From contig CAZKIU010000012.1 of NCBI GenBank assembly GCA_964552955.1, positions 24,060-88,059 of the forward strand: a stretch of 64,000 nucleotides of DNA, written 5' to 3'. The notes below the pieces were generated by a model. The model did no database searches. It was given only the letters and a program-made list of their open reading frames with translations, and was not told the origin of the DNA. Both the position numbers and the translations under genes were made by a program. Shown one piece after another: positions 15,648 through 23,670 of the stretch (position 1 is the stretch's first letter; each line of letters opens with the position of its first letter). The DNA comes from UBA1413 sp964552955 (GTDB taxonomy: Bacteria > Bacteroidota > Bacteroidia > Bacteroidales > Prolixibacteraceae).

Positions 15648-17696
15648 TTAAAAGGTTAATAGCTCTTTTGCTGCAGCATATATTTTATCTGTATTGGGGA
15701 GGATGGCCTTTTCTAGGGCCCGGTGGAATCCCACAGGCGTAAAGGTAGAGCCTACCCGGCGAACCGGGGCGTCGAGCCACTGGAAGGCCTCTTCCATCAA
15801 CACAGCCACCACTTCACCCCCAAACCCGCCATGGACCTTGTCCTCGTGTACCACCAGGGCCTTGTTGGTCTTCTGTACCGACCTGAGGATACTCTCCTTG
15901 TCCAGGGGAACCAGCGAACGGAGGTCGATCACCTCGACGCTGTGACCTTCCTGGGCCAGCTTCTCCGCGGCTTCCAGCGACATAATGGTCGTGTTGCCGT
16001 AGGTGATCAGCGTCAGGTCGCTCCCTTCCCTGCGAACACGCGCCTTTCCGAAGGGTACCTCAAAATCGTCGGGAATCACCGTGGCCGCCCGCGGATCCTG
16101 ATACAACGCCTTGGGCTCCATGAACATGGTCATGCCCCGCGACCGCATGGCCGTCCTGAGCAGTCCCGCCGCATCATCGGCAAAAGAAGGATAGACAATC
16201 CGAACCCCCGGAATCGAAGCCAGGGATCCCTCCAGATTCTGGGAGTGGTAAAGCCCTCCACCGATATATCCTCCCGAAGCCAGCCGGATGGTCACATTGG
16301 GCGTGAACTTCCCGTTCGAACGCCAGTAATCATGGCTCGAATCGACATACTGCTCCATGGCCGGCCAGAAATAGTCGGCAAACTCTGCCCCCTCAATAAC
16401 AATGCGGATCTTTTCGCTGTACCGCGACATCCCGTTGGCCGTGCCCACAATGAAATCCTCCGCAATCGGTGCATTGAAAACCCGCTTCTTGCCAAACTCC
16501 TTTTGCAGCCCCTTGGATACATTGAAAACTCCCCCCTTCTCCTTGTTGGCCATATCCTGCCCCCATATAAAGGTATCGGGATTGTGGCGGAATTCGGCCT
16601 TCAGGGTTTCGTTCAGCGCCGTGATCAGCTTTTTCTTCTCCCCGCTTTCATGGTGGGTCCCGTCGGGGTACTTCTCCGGCTGATGGGGCTCGGGAATCAC
16701 ATAATCGAAAATGGAGGCCGGATCGGGATCAGGAGCCTTCAGAGCCGCCTTATGGGCCTGCTTGATCTCCAAAGCCGCCGCTTCATCCATCGCCTTGATC
16801 TCCTCCTCCGTAAACCGGTTGTAACGAATCAGCAACCGCCGGAATTTGGCCATGGGATCATACTCCTGCACATAGTTGCGCTCATTCTCATTCCGGTAAA
16901 GCTCATGCTTGTCCGAATTGCTGTGCGAATGAATACGCACACAGTTGGCCTGCACGATCACCGGATGGCCCTCTTCCAGCGCCACCCGTTTAGCTTCGGC
17001 CATGGCATTCATCGAATCAAAGACATCCTTGCCATTACAATGGATAATGGTCAGGTTCTTGAAACCCGAGAAGTTGTTGGCCACCTTGCGGTTGGCCGTC
17101 TGGTCCTTTTTGGGAACGGAAATCCCATATCCATTGTCCTGGAACACAAAAACCACCGGCAGCTTCTCTCGGGTGGCCCCATTAATGGCTTCATAAACAT
17201 ACCCTTCGCTCACCGAGGACTCCCCCTGACTGCTGATGGATACCGCCTTCTCGCCGTAATACTTGATGGCCCGGGCTACCCCCACCGCATGGAGCGTGTG
17301 GTTGCCCGTCAGCGATGAAACATTATGAATATTCCACTCAGGCTTCGAAAAGTGGTTCGACATGTGCCGCCCACCCGTCCCCGGGTCCGTCGCCTTGGAG
17401 ATCCCGTTCAGAATCAGCTCCTCCGCCGTCATCCCCGCTGATAGCGCACTCAGCATATCACGGTAATATAAAAACAAATGGTCCTTGTTCTTCTCAAAAC
17501 TCTGCCCGATGGCCAACTGAATGCCATCATGACCGGCATAGGGACCATGGTACGACCAACCAATGGCCTGCTTCAGATAGTTGGGCGCCTTCTCATCTAT
17601 GGTCCGGCCCACTGCCATTAAATGGTACCATTTGGTCAACACCTCCTTGGGCGTCTTCTTAATCGAATAAATTTCGGGTATCTCTGTATTTTTCAT
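15648..17696 (-). CDS. 2-oxoacid dehydrogenase E1, alpha and beta subunits fused
   Basis: A 682-residue thiamine-diphosphate enzyme joining E1-alpha (about 1-330) and E1-beta (about 350-682) in one chain. E1-beta is recognised by GGVFNVSKGLQKEFG, FNAPIAEDFIVGTANGMS, and the transketolase C-terminal domain (VIDLRSLVPLDKESILRSVQKT). It decarboxylates a 2-oxoacid (branched-chain or pyruvate) and passes the acyl group to lipoyl-E2. In E1-alpha the usual GDG...NN cofactor motif reads SQGESSVSEG...QDN. It lies 75 bases after E2; no E3 (lipoamide dehydrogenase) is in the window. The substrate cannot be decided from sequence; branched-chain is the closest family name. Confidence 0.9.
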   Translation of the reverse strand: MKNTEIPEIYSIKKTPKEVLTKWYHLMAVGRTIDEKAPNYLKQAIGWSYHGPYAGHDGIQLAIGQSFEKNKDHLFLYYRDMLSALSAGMTAEELILNGISKATDPGTGGRHMSNHFSKPEWNIHNVSSLTGNHTLHAVGVARAIKYYGEKAVSISSQGESSVSEGYVYEAINGATREKLPVVFVFQDNGYGISVPKKDQTANRKVANNFSGFKNLTIIHCNGKDVFDSMNAMAEAKRVALEEGHPVIVQANCVRIHSHSNSDKHELYRNENERNYVQEYDPMAKFRRLLIRYNRFTEEEIKAMDEAAALEIKQAHKAALKAPDPDPASIFDYVIPEPHQPEKYPDGTHHESGEKKKLITALNETLKAEFRHNPDTFIWGQDMANKEKGGVFNVSKGLQKEFGKKRVFNAPIAEDFIVGTANGMSRYSEKIRIVIEGAEFADYFWPAMEQYVDSSHDYWRSNGKFTPNVTIRLASGGYIGGGLYHSQNLEGSLASIPGVRIVYPSFADDAAGLLRTAMRSRGMTMFMEPKALYQDPRAATVIPDDFEVPFGKARVRREGSDLTLITYGNTTIMSLEAAEKLAQEGHSVEVIDLRSLVPLDKESILRSVQKTNKALVVHEDKVHGGFGGEVVAVLMEEAFQWLDAPVRRVGSTFTPVGFHRALEKAILPNTDKIYAAAKELLTF

Positions 17697-17771
17697 TTTT
17701 ATTTTCTCTTGCTTCCCCTGATGGGATTTTTTATAGGTTGGACTGAATCACGCTTTTATTCTTTACCGGAA

Positions 17772-19250
17772 TCATACGGGCCGGTTGATGTCAAAGGCCT
17801 CAAGAAGATCGGCAATCCTGCGCAGAAAGGCTCCCCCCAGGGCACCGTCTACAATCCGGTGATCGTAAGATAAACTTAAAAACATCTTATGTCTGATGGC
17901 AATCACGTCTCCCTCAGGAAGTTCCAGCACCGCTGGCTTCTTTTCTATGCTTCCTGTAGCCAGAATGGCTACCTGCGGCTGATTAATGATAGGAGTGCCG
18001 ATCAAATTCCGGAAGGATCCGAAGTTAGTTATGCTAAATGAGCCTCCCTGGATATCATCGGGCGAGAGTTTGTTCCTGCGAGCCGCATCGGCCAGGGTGT
18101 TGAGTTGCTTGGTCAGGCCCACCAGGTTTTTCTCTTCTGCATTTCTGATCACCGGCACGATCAGGTTGCCATCGGGTTTGGCCACGGCAATCCCTATGTT
18201 AATATTTTTACGCAGGATGATCCGGTTGCCGTCCACCGAAGCGTTGACCATGGGAAATTCAGCCAGCGCCCTGGCAGTGGCTTCAATAAATGCCGGCATA
18301 AAGGTGAGCTTCTCCCCGTATTTGGACTGGAACTGCTCTTTGACTTTGTTTCTCCAGATCACCAGCGAGGTGACGTCGGCTTCAACGACCGATGTAACGT
18401 GGGGCGCCACCTGCTTCGACAGGACCATGTGATCGGCAATCAGCTTGCGCACCCGATCCATCTCAATAATCTGATCTTCAGCACCAACGGACATGGAAAC
18501 CCTGGGTTTGGCCCCCTGCTGGTCCGCCTCACCCGTGGCCTGTATGGCGTTCGATACACTCTTAACAACCTCACGCCCTATACTTTCACTGCCCTGAACG
18601 CCTATCACCGGCGGAGCGGACAGAGCCCCAGTGCCCTGAACCAGCTTACCCTCCAAGACTCCCTTCTCCCGGCGCCCTAAATACTCCAGGATATCCATCT
18701 TCCTCACCCGTCCACCATAACCTGTGCCCTGAACCTGCTCCAGCTCACGTAATGTAACCTTCTCTTCTTCAGCGATCTTACGGACCAAAGGCGAGTAAAA
18801 ACGGTTACTCAGCGCCCGCAGGCTCCCTGAAGTCACCGGAAGGAATTCCTCCTCCTCGGCCTCCTCTGTGCTTACACCATTTTCCTTGATTGCACCGGCT
18901 CCGCTCCCCTTTACTGCGCCTGCCACGTTTTCCATATATACGCCTGCCACGGTACCCCCGGCAGCCCCCGGCATACCCGCTTCTGACGCCTCTGATATTT
19001 CATCGTCATCACTCATTTGTATCAACGCAATGACTTCTCCCACAGGAAGAAGCGTGTTCTCCGGATATAGAATCCGCACGACTTTTCCCTCTACAGGAGA
19101 GGGAATCTCCGAATCTACCTTGTCCGTAGCCACCTCCAGAAGAAGATCGTCTTCCTCAATCCGATCCCCCTCTTTGATAAACCATTTGGTAATGGTAGCC
19201 TCCTGAATGCTTTCGCCCAACTTGGGCATGATTACTTTAAATTCAGCCAT
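17772..19250 (-). CDS. 2-oxoacid dehydrogenase E2, dihydrolipoamide acyltransferase
   Basis: A 492-residue E2 core protein. Order: one lipoyl domain (1-80) with the lipoylated Lys in EVATDKVDSEIPSP, a Gly/Ala/Glu linker, an E3/E1-binding PSBD (LVRKIAEEEKVTLRELEQVQGTGYGGRVRKMDILEYL region), a second linker, and the catalytic acyltransferase domain ending in SYDHRIVDG (His and Asp catalytic). The ATG at 19250 gives the standard MAEFKVIMPKLGES N-terminus. It is the first gene of the E2-E1-flavodoxin operon; the 219-base upstream gap carries a 22-bp repeat array. lipA near 58.4-59.3 kb can supply its lipoyl groups. Confidence 0.95.
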   Translation of the reverse strand: MAEFKVIMPKLGESIQEATITKWFIKEGDRIEEDDLLLEVATDKVDSEIPSPVEGKVVRILYPENTLLPVGEVIALIQMSDDDEISEASEAGMPGAAGGTVAGVYMENVAGAVKGSGAGAIKENGVSTEEAEEEEFLPVTSGSLRALSNRFYSPLVRKIAEEEKVTLRELEQVQGTGYGGRVRKMDILEYLGRREKGVLEGKLVQGTGALSAPPVIGVQGSESIGREVVKSVSNAIQATGEADQQGAKPRVSMSVGAEDQIIEMDRVRKLIADHMVLSKQVAPHVTSVVEADVTSLVIWRNKVKEQFQSKYGEKLTFMPAFIEATARALAEFPMVNASVDGNRIILRKNINIGIAVAKPDGNLIVPVIRNAEEKNLVGLTKQLNTLADAARRNKLSPDDIQGGSFSITNFGSFRNLIGTPIINQPQVAILATGSIEKKPAVLELPEGDVIAIRHKMFLSLSYDHRIVDGALGGAFLRRIADLLEAFDINRPV

Positions 19251-19380
19251 TTCTCCATTATTTAATTTTGCAATATTCAGATAATGAAACAATCCAATAA
19301 TTGAAATGTTCACATTGCAAATGAAATTTTACCACTGCGAAGAGGCGGAATCGATGTGTTGAACAGACCCATTTCAGGCG

Positions 19381-19468
19381 TTACATAAGCACACCAATAG
19401 CATTACATAAGTACACTCACGACATTACGTATGTGAATTCGTGAAATTACATATGTGCACACCAATGG
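19381..19468 (+). repeat. Four tandem 22-bp operator-like repeats upstream of the E2 operon
   Basis: Units begin at 19381, 19403, 19425 and 19447, an exact 22-base period (two DNA turns). Unit cores are TTACATAAGCACACC, TTACATAAGTACACT, TTACGTATGTGAATT and TTACATATGTGCACA, consensus TTACRTAWG. The array lies between the pyrD stop and the E2 start, 131-219 bases upstream of E2. Matching units occur at 22273-22347. Confidence 0.8.
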
Positions 19469-19469
19469 G

Positions 19470-20381
19470 CTACATTTGTAAATTACCTACAAGGTCGGAG
19501 ATGGAGGAAAAATGGTGTTTAAGGAGGTACTTTTGGAGGCCTTCCAGGATATGGAGGGGAGTGAAGGGGTCTTTAAAGAGGGCTGTTCCCACCTGAACGG
19601 CAGAAGCCCCGGCCAGGAAAAACTCAATGGCATCGGTAGCGTTCATGATTCCACCCAATCCGATAACGGGGATGGTGACGGCATGGGAGACCTGCCATAC
19701 CATTCTGAGGGCGATGGGTTTGATGGCAGGTCCTGAAAGTCCTCCTGTAACCGTGGAAAGGAGGGGACGCCGTTTTTCGGCATCGATGGCCATACCCAGG
19801 AAGGTGTTGACCAGGGAGACGGCATCGGCGCCCTCACCTTCTACGGCACGGGCGATCTCGGTGATGTCAGTGACATTGGGGGAAAGCTTTACAATCAGCG
19901 TTTTAGAGTACGCCTTACGGACTTCGCGGGTAACGGCTGCGGCACCCGGACAGCTGACGCCGAAGGCCATGCCTCCCTCCTTCACGTTGGGACAGGAGAT
20001 ATTGAGTTCCATGGCGGCGATCCGGTCGAGTCCCGCGATCTTTTCAGTTACTTCAACATATTCTTCAACTGTCGACCCGTTTACATTAACAATCAATGCG
20101 GTATCGTAGTCCTTGATCCGGGGATATATCTCGCTGATGAAATAATCCACTCCCTTGTTCTGCAAGCCTACGGCATTCAGCATCCCCGAGGCGGTTTCGG
20201 CCATCCGGGGATAGGGATTCCCCTCCCTGTTGCGGGGAGTGATCCCCTTGAGCAATACCGCCCCCAGTAGCGAAGGATCATAAAAATCGGCCAGCTCTGT
20301 ACCAAATCCCGAACAACCTGAAGCCGTCATCACCGGATTCTTCAGATGTAAACCTTTAATATCGACAGCCAGATTTACCAT
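19470..20381 (-). CDS. pyrD: Dihydroorotate dehydrogenase, class 1B catalytic subunit
   Basis: A 303-residue TIM-barrel FMN enzyme oxidising dihydroorotate to orotate in pyrimidine synthesis. Visible: NPVMTASGCSGFG, NISCPNVKEGGMAFG (active-site Cys loop NxSCPN with the catalytic Cys in the SCPGAAA segment expected for class 1), VKLSPNVTDI, GLGGIMNATDAIEFFLAGASAVQVGTA phosphate-binding end. Class 1B uses NAD+ through the PyrK partner, and pyrK overlaps the start by 7 bases (ATGGTAA), indicating translational coupling. Its last codons (CTACATTTGTAAATTAC on the plus strand) lie next to the 22-bp repeat array. Confidence 0.95.
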   Translation of the reverse strand: MVNLAVDIKGLHLKNPVMTASGCSGFGTELADFYDPSLLGAVLLKGITPRNREGNPYPRMAETASGMLNAVGLQNKGVDYFISEIYPRIKDYDTALIVNVNGSTVEEYVEVTEKIAGLDRIAAMELNISCPNVKEGGMAFGVSCPGAAAVTREVRKAYSKTLIVKLSPNVTDITEIARAVEGEGADAVSLVNTFLGMAIDAEKRRPLLSTVTGGLSGPAIKPIALRMVWQVSHAVTIPVIGLGGIMNATDAIEFFLAGASAVQVGTALFKDPFTPLHILEGLQKYLLKHHFSSISDLVGNLQM

Positions 20382-21145
20382 TTCAAATCGTTAATATTGA
20401 ATACAGGCCCTTCGGTACATACACATTGGTTTCCATGAACTGTTGGTTCAATACAGCATAGGCAAACCCCAAAACCACAAGCCATTAAATTTTCAAGTGA
20501 TACTTCACAGAAGCATCCGGCAGCGGCAGCGCGTGCCGCAATAGCCTTCATCATGGGCAGCGGCCCGCAGGTATAGATCCGCGAAAACTCCCCTAAATTC
20601 CGGAAATGGGGATGATCGGTCACCATCCCTTTCACGCCCAGGGAACCATCTTCTGTGGTATAAGACAAGGTGGCATGGCGTGAATAGTGGCCGGCAGGGA
20701 TATGATCGGCCAGACTCCTGGCGCCCAGGATCACCTGCATCTGCTCAGGGGCCAATCCTGCCCGTAGGGAGAGGAACAACAGGGGAGCCACACCACTGCC
20801 TCCCCCGACGGCCAGCACCCGCTCCTCCTTTCCCGGAAGGGTGTATCCCCGCCCCAGCGGATAGACCAGACTCAGCGGCTGCCCTGGCACCACGTCACAG
20901 AGATGACGCGATCCCCGGCCTACGATCTTGACCAACAGTGATAACTCCCCCCGCTCAGCATCTGCCTCGAAAACCGAAAAAGGACGCCTGAGAAAGACCT
21001 CACTGCCGCCAGGAATCTCAACATTCACAAACTGTCCGGGTGATACCGGCAGCAAGGGTCCCGCCGCCCGGAGCCGCAACAGATGGTTGGATGCATTGAG
21101 GGCCTGATTGCTGAGAACGGTGAAACTGGTTACCGCTTTTTGCAT
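20375..21145 (-). CDS. pyrK: Dihydroorotate dehydrogenase electron transfer subunit PyrK
   Basis: A 256-residue ferredoxin-NADP-reductase-like protein carrying FAD and a [2Fe-2S] cluster that passes electrons from PyrD to NAD+. The FAD domain shows RRPFSVFEAD, the NAD domain GGGSGVAPLLFLSLRAG and TCGPLPMMKAI. The C-terminal cluster loop is CGFGVCLCC with a further CVC about 12 residues on, giving the expected C-x4-C-x2-C-x(n)-C. First gene of the pyrK-pyrD pair, with a -7 element in the 44-base gap after the XRE gene. Confidence 0.95.
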   Translation of the reverse strand: MQKAVTSFTVLSNQALNASNHLLRLRAAGPLLPVSPGQFVNVEIPGGSEVFLRRPFSVFEADAERGELSLLVKIVGRGSRHLCDVVPGQPLSLVYPLGRGYTLPGKEERVLAVGGGSGVAPLLFLSLRAGLAPEQMQVILGARSLADHIPAGHYSRHATLSYTTEDGSLGVKGMVTDHPHFRNLGEFSRIYTCGPLPMMKAIAARAAAAGCFCEVSLENLMACGFGVCLCCIEPTVHGNQCVCTEGPVFNINDLKW

Positions 21146-21161
21146 GGATTGATTTTAGGGG

Positions 21162-21169
21162 CAAAGATA
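21162..21169 (-). promoter_or_regulatory. -7 element (TATCTTTG) of pyrK-pyrD
   Basis: Minus-strand TANNTTTG match 17 bases before the pyrK ATG, between it and the XRE gene stop. Confidence 0.5.
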
Positions 21170-21189
21170 GTTAAGTTTTAAATAGGGCC

Positions 21190-21882
21190 TTACCGGGGAA
21201 GATACTCGGTATAGGTCCGGTCAGCGTGGAAAAGGATGATCCGGGTGGCTGTAGCGATGGAATCGGCGGGCAAGGGTAACGCAACCTTCTGGTCTGCCGG
21301 CAATGAAACACCCCCCGTAGGGGTGCGGTAGGGATTGCCTTCTTGCAGGTGACCAGAAAAAGGCTGAGATGATGCAGAAGGCGCTCCTGCGGACAACGAG
21401 GCAGCCCCCGCTCCTGCGGATAATGAAGTGGCTGCAGCTCCAGCGGACAACGGAGCAGCCGTCCTTTCCGATGGCGGTACGGCCGATGGTACAGCCGCCT
21501 CACCTGGCAAAACTGTTGAACCTGGCGCCACCGGAGCAGTCAATAGGGGCGCCGCTCCCCCGGTCCTAACACCGCTGCCAGGCGAAAAGAGGCCGGCTTC
21601 CTCCTGTCCGGCTCCCCGCTCTGATGCGAAAAGCCCATTCATCTCAGCATGGCCCGATCCACCTTGTACCTCCCCGGCTACCACCCTGCTCCGCCCTGTC
21701 AGCAACCAGTTGGCATCCAGATCGGGAAAGGCCAGCAACAACTTCTCCAGAAACTGGGCCCCAGGATAATTCCTGCCATTGAGAATATGCGAAACATTCG
21801 ATCGCTGCACCCCTATCCTGTCGGCAAGATCGGCCGCGGTCACCTTCTTGCGGTTCATAAACTCTTTCAGTCGTTCCCTCAT
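21190..21882 (-). CDS. XRE-family transcriptional regulator with a repetitive linker
   Basis: A 230-residue protein. Residues 1-60 are a Cro/CI-type helix-turn-helix (MRERLKEFMNRKKVTAADLADRIG, RSNVSHILNGRNYP). Residues about 70-190 are a low-complexity Ala/Ser/Gly/Pro linker, including three 9-residue LSAGA repeats encoded by a 27-bp tandem repeat (21383-21463). The end, RIILFHADRTYTEYLPR, is a short conserved tail found on similar Bacteroidales regulators. ATG at 21882 is preferred: it has a GGAGGAG ribosome site and follows a -7 element at 21910-21917. The operator-like repeats on both sides of this block are candidate targets; that is inference. Confidence 0.85.
   Translation of the reverse strand: MRERLKEFMNRKKVTAADLADRIGVQRSNVSHILNGRNYPGAQFLEKLLLAFPDLDANWLLTGRSRVVAGEVQGGSGHAEMNGLFASERGAGQEEAGLFSPGSGVRTGGAAPLLTAPVAPGSTVLPGEAAVPSAVPPSERTAAPLSAGAAATSLSAGAGAASLSAGAPSASSQPFSGHLQEGNPYRTPTGGVSLPADQKVALPLPADSIATATRIILFHADRTYTEYLPR
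21383..21463 (+). repeat. Three 27-bp tandem repeats inside the XRE gene linker
   Basis: GCTCCTGCGG-type units start at 21383, 21410 and 21437. The period is a multiple of three, so copy-number change would lengthen or shorten the protein linker by 9 residues without a frameshift. Confidence 0.8.
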
Positions 21883-21909
21883 GACACTCCTCCGGTTTTG
21901 ATACAGTAA

Positions 21910-21941
21910 CAAATGTAGAATTTTTTTGTGGGATCCAAAAA
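21910..21941 (-). promoter_or_regulatory. Promoter of the XRE gene: TTTTTGG-N17-TACATTTG
   Basis: On the minus strand a -33-like TTTTTGG (21941-21935) precedes TACATTTG (21917-21910), 28 bases before the ATG. Confidence 0.55.
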
Positions 21942-22272
21942 TCTCATTTGTAAATTTAATTCATCTGACAATTTTCCTATAATACACTATTATTATGAGA
22001 ATTACGTGAATTTATTAATGTTTGATATAAGATTCACATAACCATTGTTAATATATTGGCATACAATTACATATAAGTTTATATAAGCCATTATTTATTT
22101 AAAGTTGATGATATCTAAACCATTCAACAATACATAAACTATATATGACCTATACTAAAATACTGATTATGTGAGCTATATAAATTATAATTTCATTCAT
22201 TATCCTTCTCCCTTTCTGAAATCACTAATGTGAATTTTAACCGTCCGAAATCGATCCGAACGGCTCCCCGTG
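21942..22272. other. A+T-rich intergenic region between the XRE and phosphoesterase genes
   Basis: Strikingly A+T-rich compared with the coding DNA around it. No convincing gene is present: stops are frequent in all frames. It contains scattered pieces related to the flanking repeat (TTACGTGAATTT at 22002, TTACATATAAGTT at 22067) and several TGTGA words (22170, 22230). It is probably a regulatory region or decayed DNA. Confidence 0.5.
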
Positions 22273-22347
22273 GGTGTACTTATGTAAATCTCATGAGTAT
22301 ATTTATGTAACATTTTTGCGGTATACGGATGTTACGTTTGTGAATTG
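22273..22347 (-). repeat. Second cluster of the TTACRTAWG operator-like repeat
   Basis: GGTGTACTTATGTAA (22273-22287) is the exact reverse complement of the left-array core; a second minus-oriented unit, GAGTATATTTATGTAA, ends at 22310 (23 bases on), and a plus-oriented unit TTACGTTTGTGAATTG is at 22332-22347, close to array unit 3 at 19425. The last unit runs into the phosphoesterase start. Confidence 0.65.
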
Positions 22348-23670
22348 AGGAGATCCCCTCCCCTCCCCTTCCATGGTTTCATCCTTTTAACGATATTTGC
22401 AATACTTTCCGGAGTTTCTGGCCCCTTTCGGAAGCAGATGCCCATGAGATTGTTGTCCGCTGATATTACCCTTCTGGTGCTGACAGCCTACTGGCTGCTG
22501 ACGGCAGGGGCCTGGCTGGGGTTGAGACCTCTGCTGCGCACCCGCTCTCCGCTGTTCCACCGCAGGAGCCTTCTCTTTTGGATCACGGAAGCCTCCCTGA
22601 TGACCACCGGTCTGGTCGGGCTTCACCTGGCCCGCCTTCCACTGGCCGATCCCCTGCGGCATACCCTCTTTTTCACCTTTAACGGCCTTCTGATGGCTGA
22701 TATGGCGATAAAACTACCGGCGATGACTGCCTTGCTGCTGCTCCCCTTTTTCCGCCATAAACGGCCCCGCATCATCCTTTCTTCCATGGCCGCAGTGTTG
22801 ATGACTGGTCTCCTGGGGGTCTTTACCTGGGGATTTGCAGTGGGCCCCCAGCTGCCGCTGGTCAGGGAACTCCATCTCACCCTCCCCGCCTTGCCCCCGG
22901 CCTTCGACGGTTATCGCATCACCCAGCTCTCTGACCTTCACCTGGGAAGCTTCCACTCCCGCGGCATGCTACGCCGTTTGGCCCTGCGTTCAGGCCGTTT
23001 CTCACCCGACGCTGTGGTGTTTACCGGCGACCTGGTCAATGATCAGGCGATCGCTGCCCCCCATATCCTCGCCATCCTCCGTGGATTCCGGGGGCACGAC
23101 GGACAGTGGGCCATCGCCGGCAATCATGATTATGGGGATTATTCCCGCTGGCCTTCGGATGAGGCCAGGGAGAACAACCTGGAAGCGATCAGAAAGTGTT
23201 TCAGGGACGGGGGATTCCATTTGCTGGAGAACAGTCACAAGGTGGTGGTACGGGATGGCGATTCCCTTGTTTTCGTGGGAGTTGGCAACCATGGCGATTC
23301 CCCCTTGCCCCGGCATGATGACCTGGAAGCGGCGGGGCGCGGACTCGGCACCACGGCCTTCAGGATTCTTCTGAGCCATGACCCCGCACATTGGGAGAAG
23401 GAGGTCCGCCATGATCCGCGCTATCCGCTGACACTGGCCGGACATACGCATGGATTGCAGTGGGGGATTTCCCTGGCCGGTATGCGCTTCAGCCTTTCAC
23501 AAGCCATCCGGAAACAGTGGGCCGGCCTCCATCGGGAACAGGAGCAATTCCTTTATGTCAACAGCGGATTAGGCCTGATCGGGATGCTCTTCCGTATCGA
23601 CATGCCGCCGGAACTCACCCTGATCACTCTCCACGCGCCCCAGGCTTCCACAGACTCTACAAAGAGGTGA
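22345..23670 (+). CDS. Membrane-anchored metallophosphoesterase (YkuE-like)
   Basis: A 441-residue protein. The N-terminal 170 residues contain about four hydrophobic helices; the rest is a calcineurin-like phosphoesterase with all five metal motifs: QLSDLHLG, VVFTGDLVND, AIAGNHDYGDY, LLSHDP and LAGHTHGLQWG. Relatives are putative membrane phosphatases, some acting on lipid-linked substrates. The start is uncertain: TTG at 22345 keeps a first hydrophobic helix (FHGFILLTIFAILSGVSG); the next in-frame ATGs are 22438 and 22444. The 3' end overlaps the convergent gene by 14 bases. Confidence 0.85.
   Translation: MRRSPPLPFHGFILLTIFAILSGVSGPFRKQMPMRLLSADITLLVLTAYWLLTAGAWLGLRPLLRTRSPLFHRRSLLFWITEASLMTTGLVGLHLARLPLADPLRHTLFFTFNGLLMADMAIKLPAMTALLLLPFFRHKRPRIILSSMAAVLMTGLLGVFTWGFAVGPQLPLVRELHLTLPALPPAFDGYRITQLSDLHLGSFHSRGMLRRLALRSGRFSPDAVVFTGDLVNDQAIAAPHILAILRGFRGHDGQWAIAGNHDYGDYSRWPSDEARENNLEAIRKCFRDGGFHLLENSHKVVVRDGDSLVFVGVGNHGDSPLPRHDDLEAAGRGLGTTAFRILLSHDPAHWEKEVRHDPRYPLTLAGHTHGLQWGISLAGMRFSLSQAIRKQWAGLHREQEQFLYVNSGLGLIGMLFRIDMPPELTLITLHAPQASTDSTKR

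Noticed and set aside
15723..17318. Open frame of 531 codons antisense to the fused E1
   Set aside because: Covered by E1 with full TPP-enzyme motifs; the translation is low-complexity His/Arg/Gly-rich.
18590..18735. Recurrent GCCCTGAAC in the E2 gene
   Set aside because: Encodes the repeated VQGT residues of a flexible linker; too short and irregular to be a separate element.
19381..19468. Possible CRISPR array
   Set aside because: Units of 22 bp with no unique spacers of typical length and no cas genes nearby.
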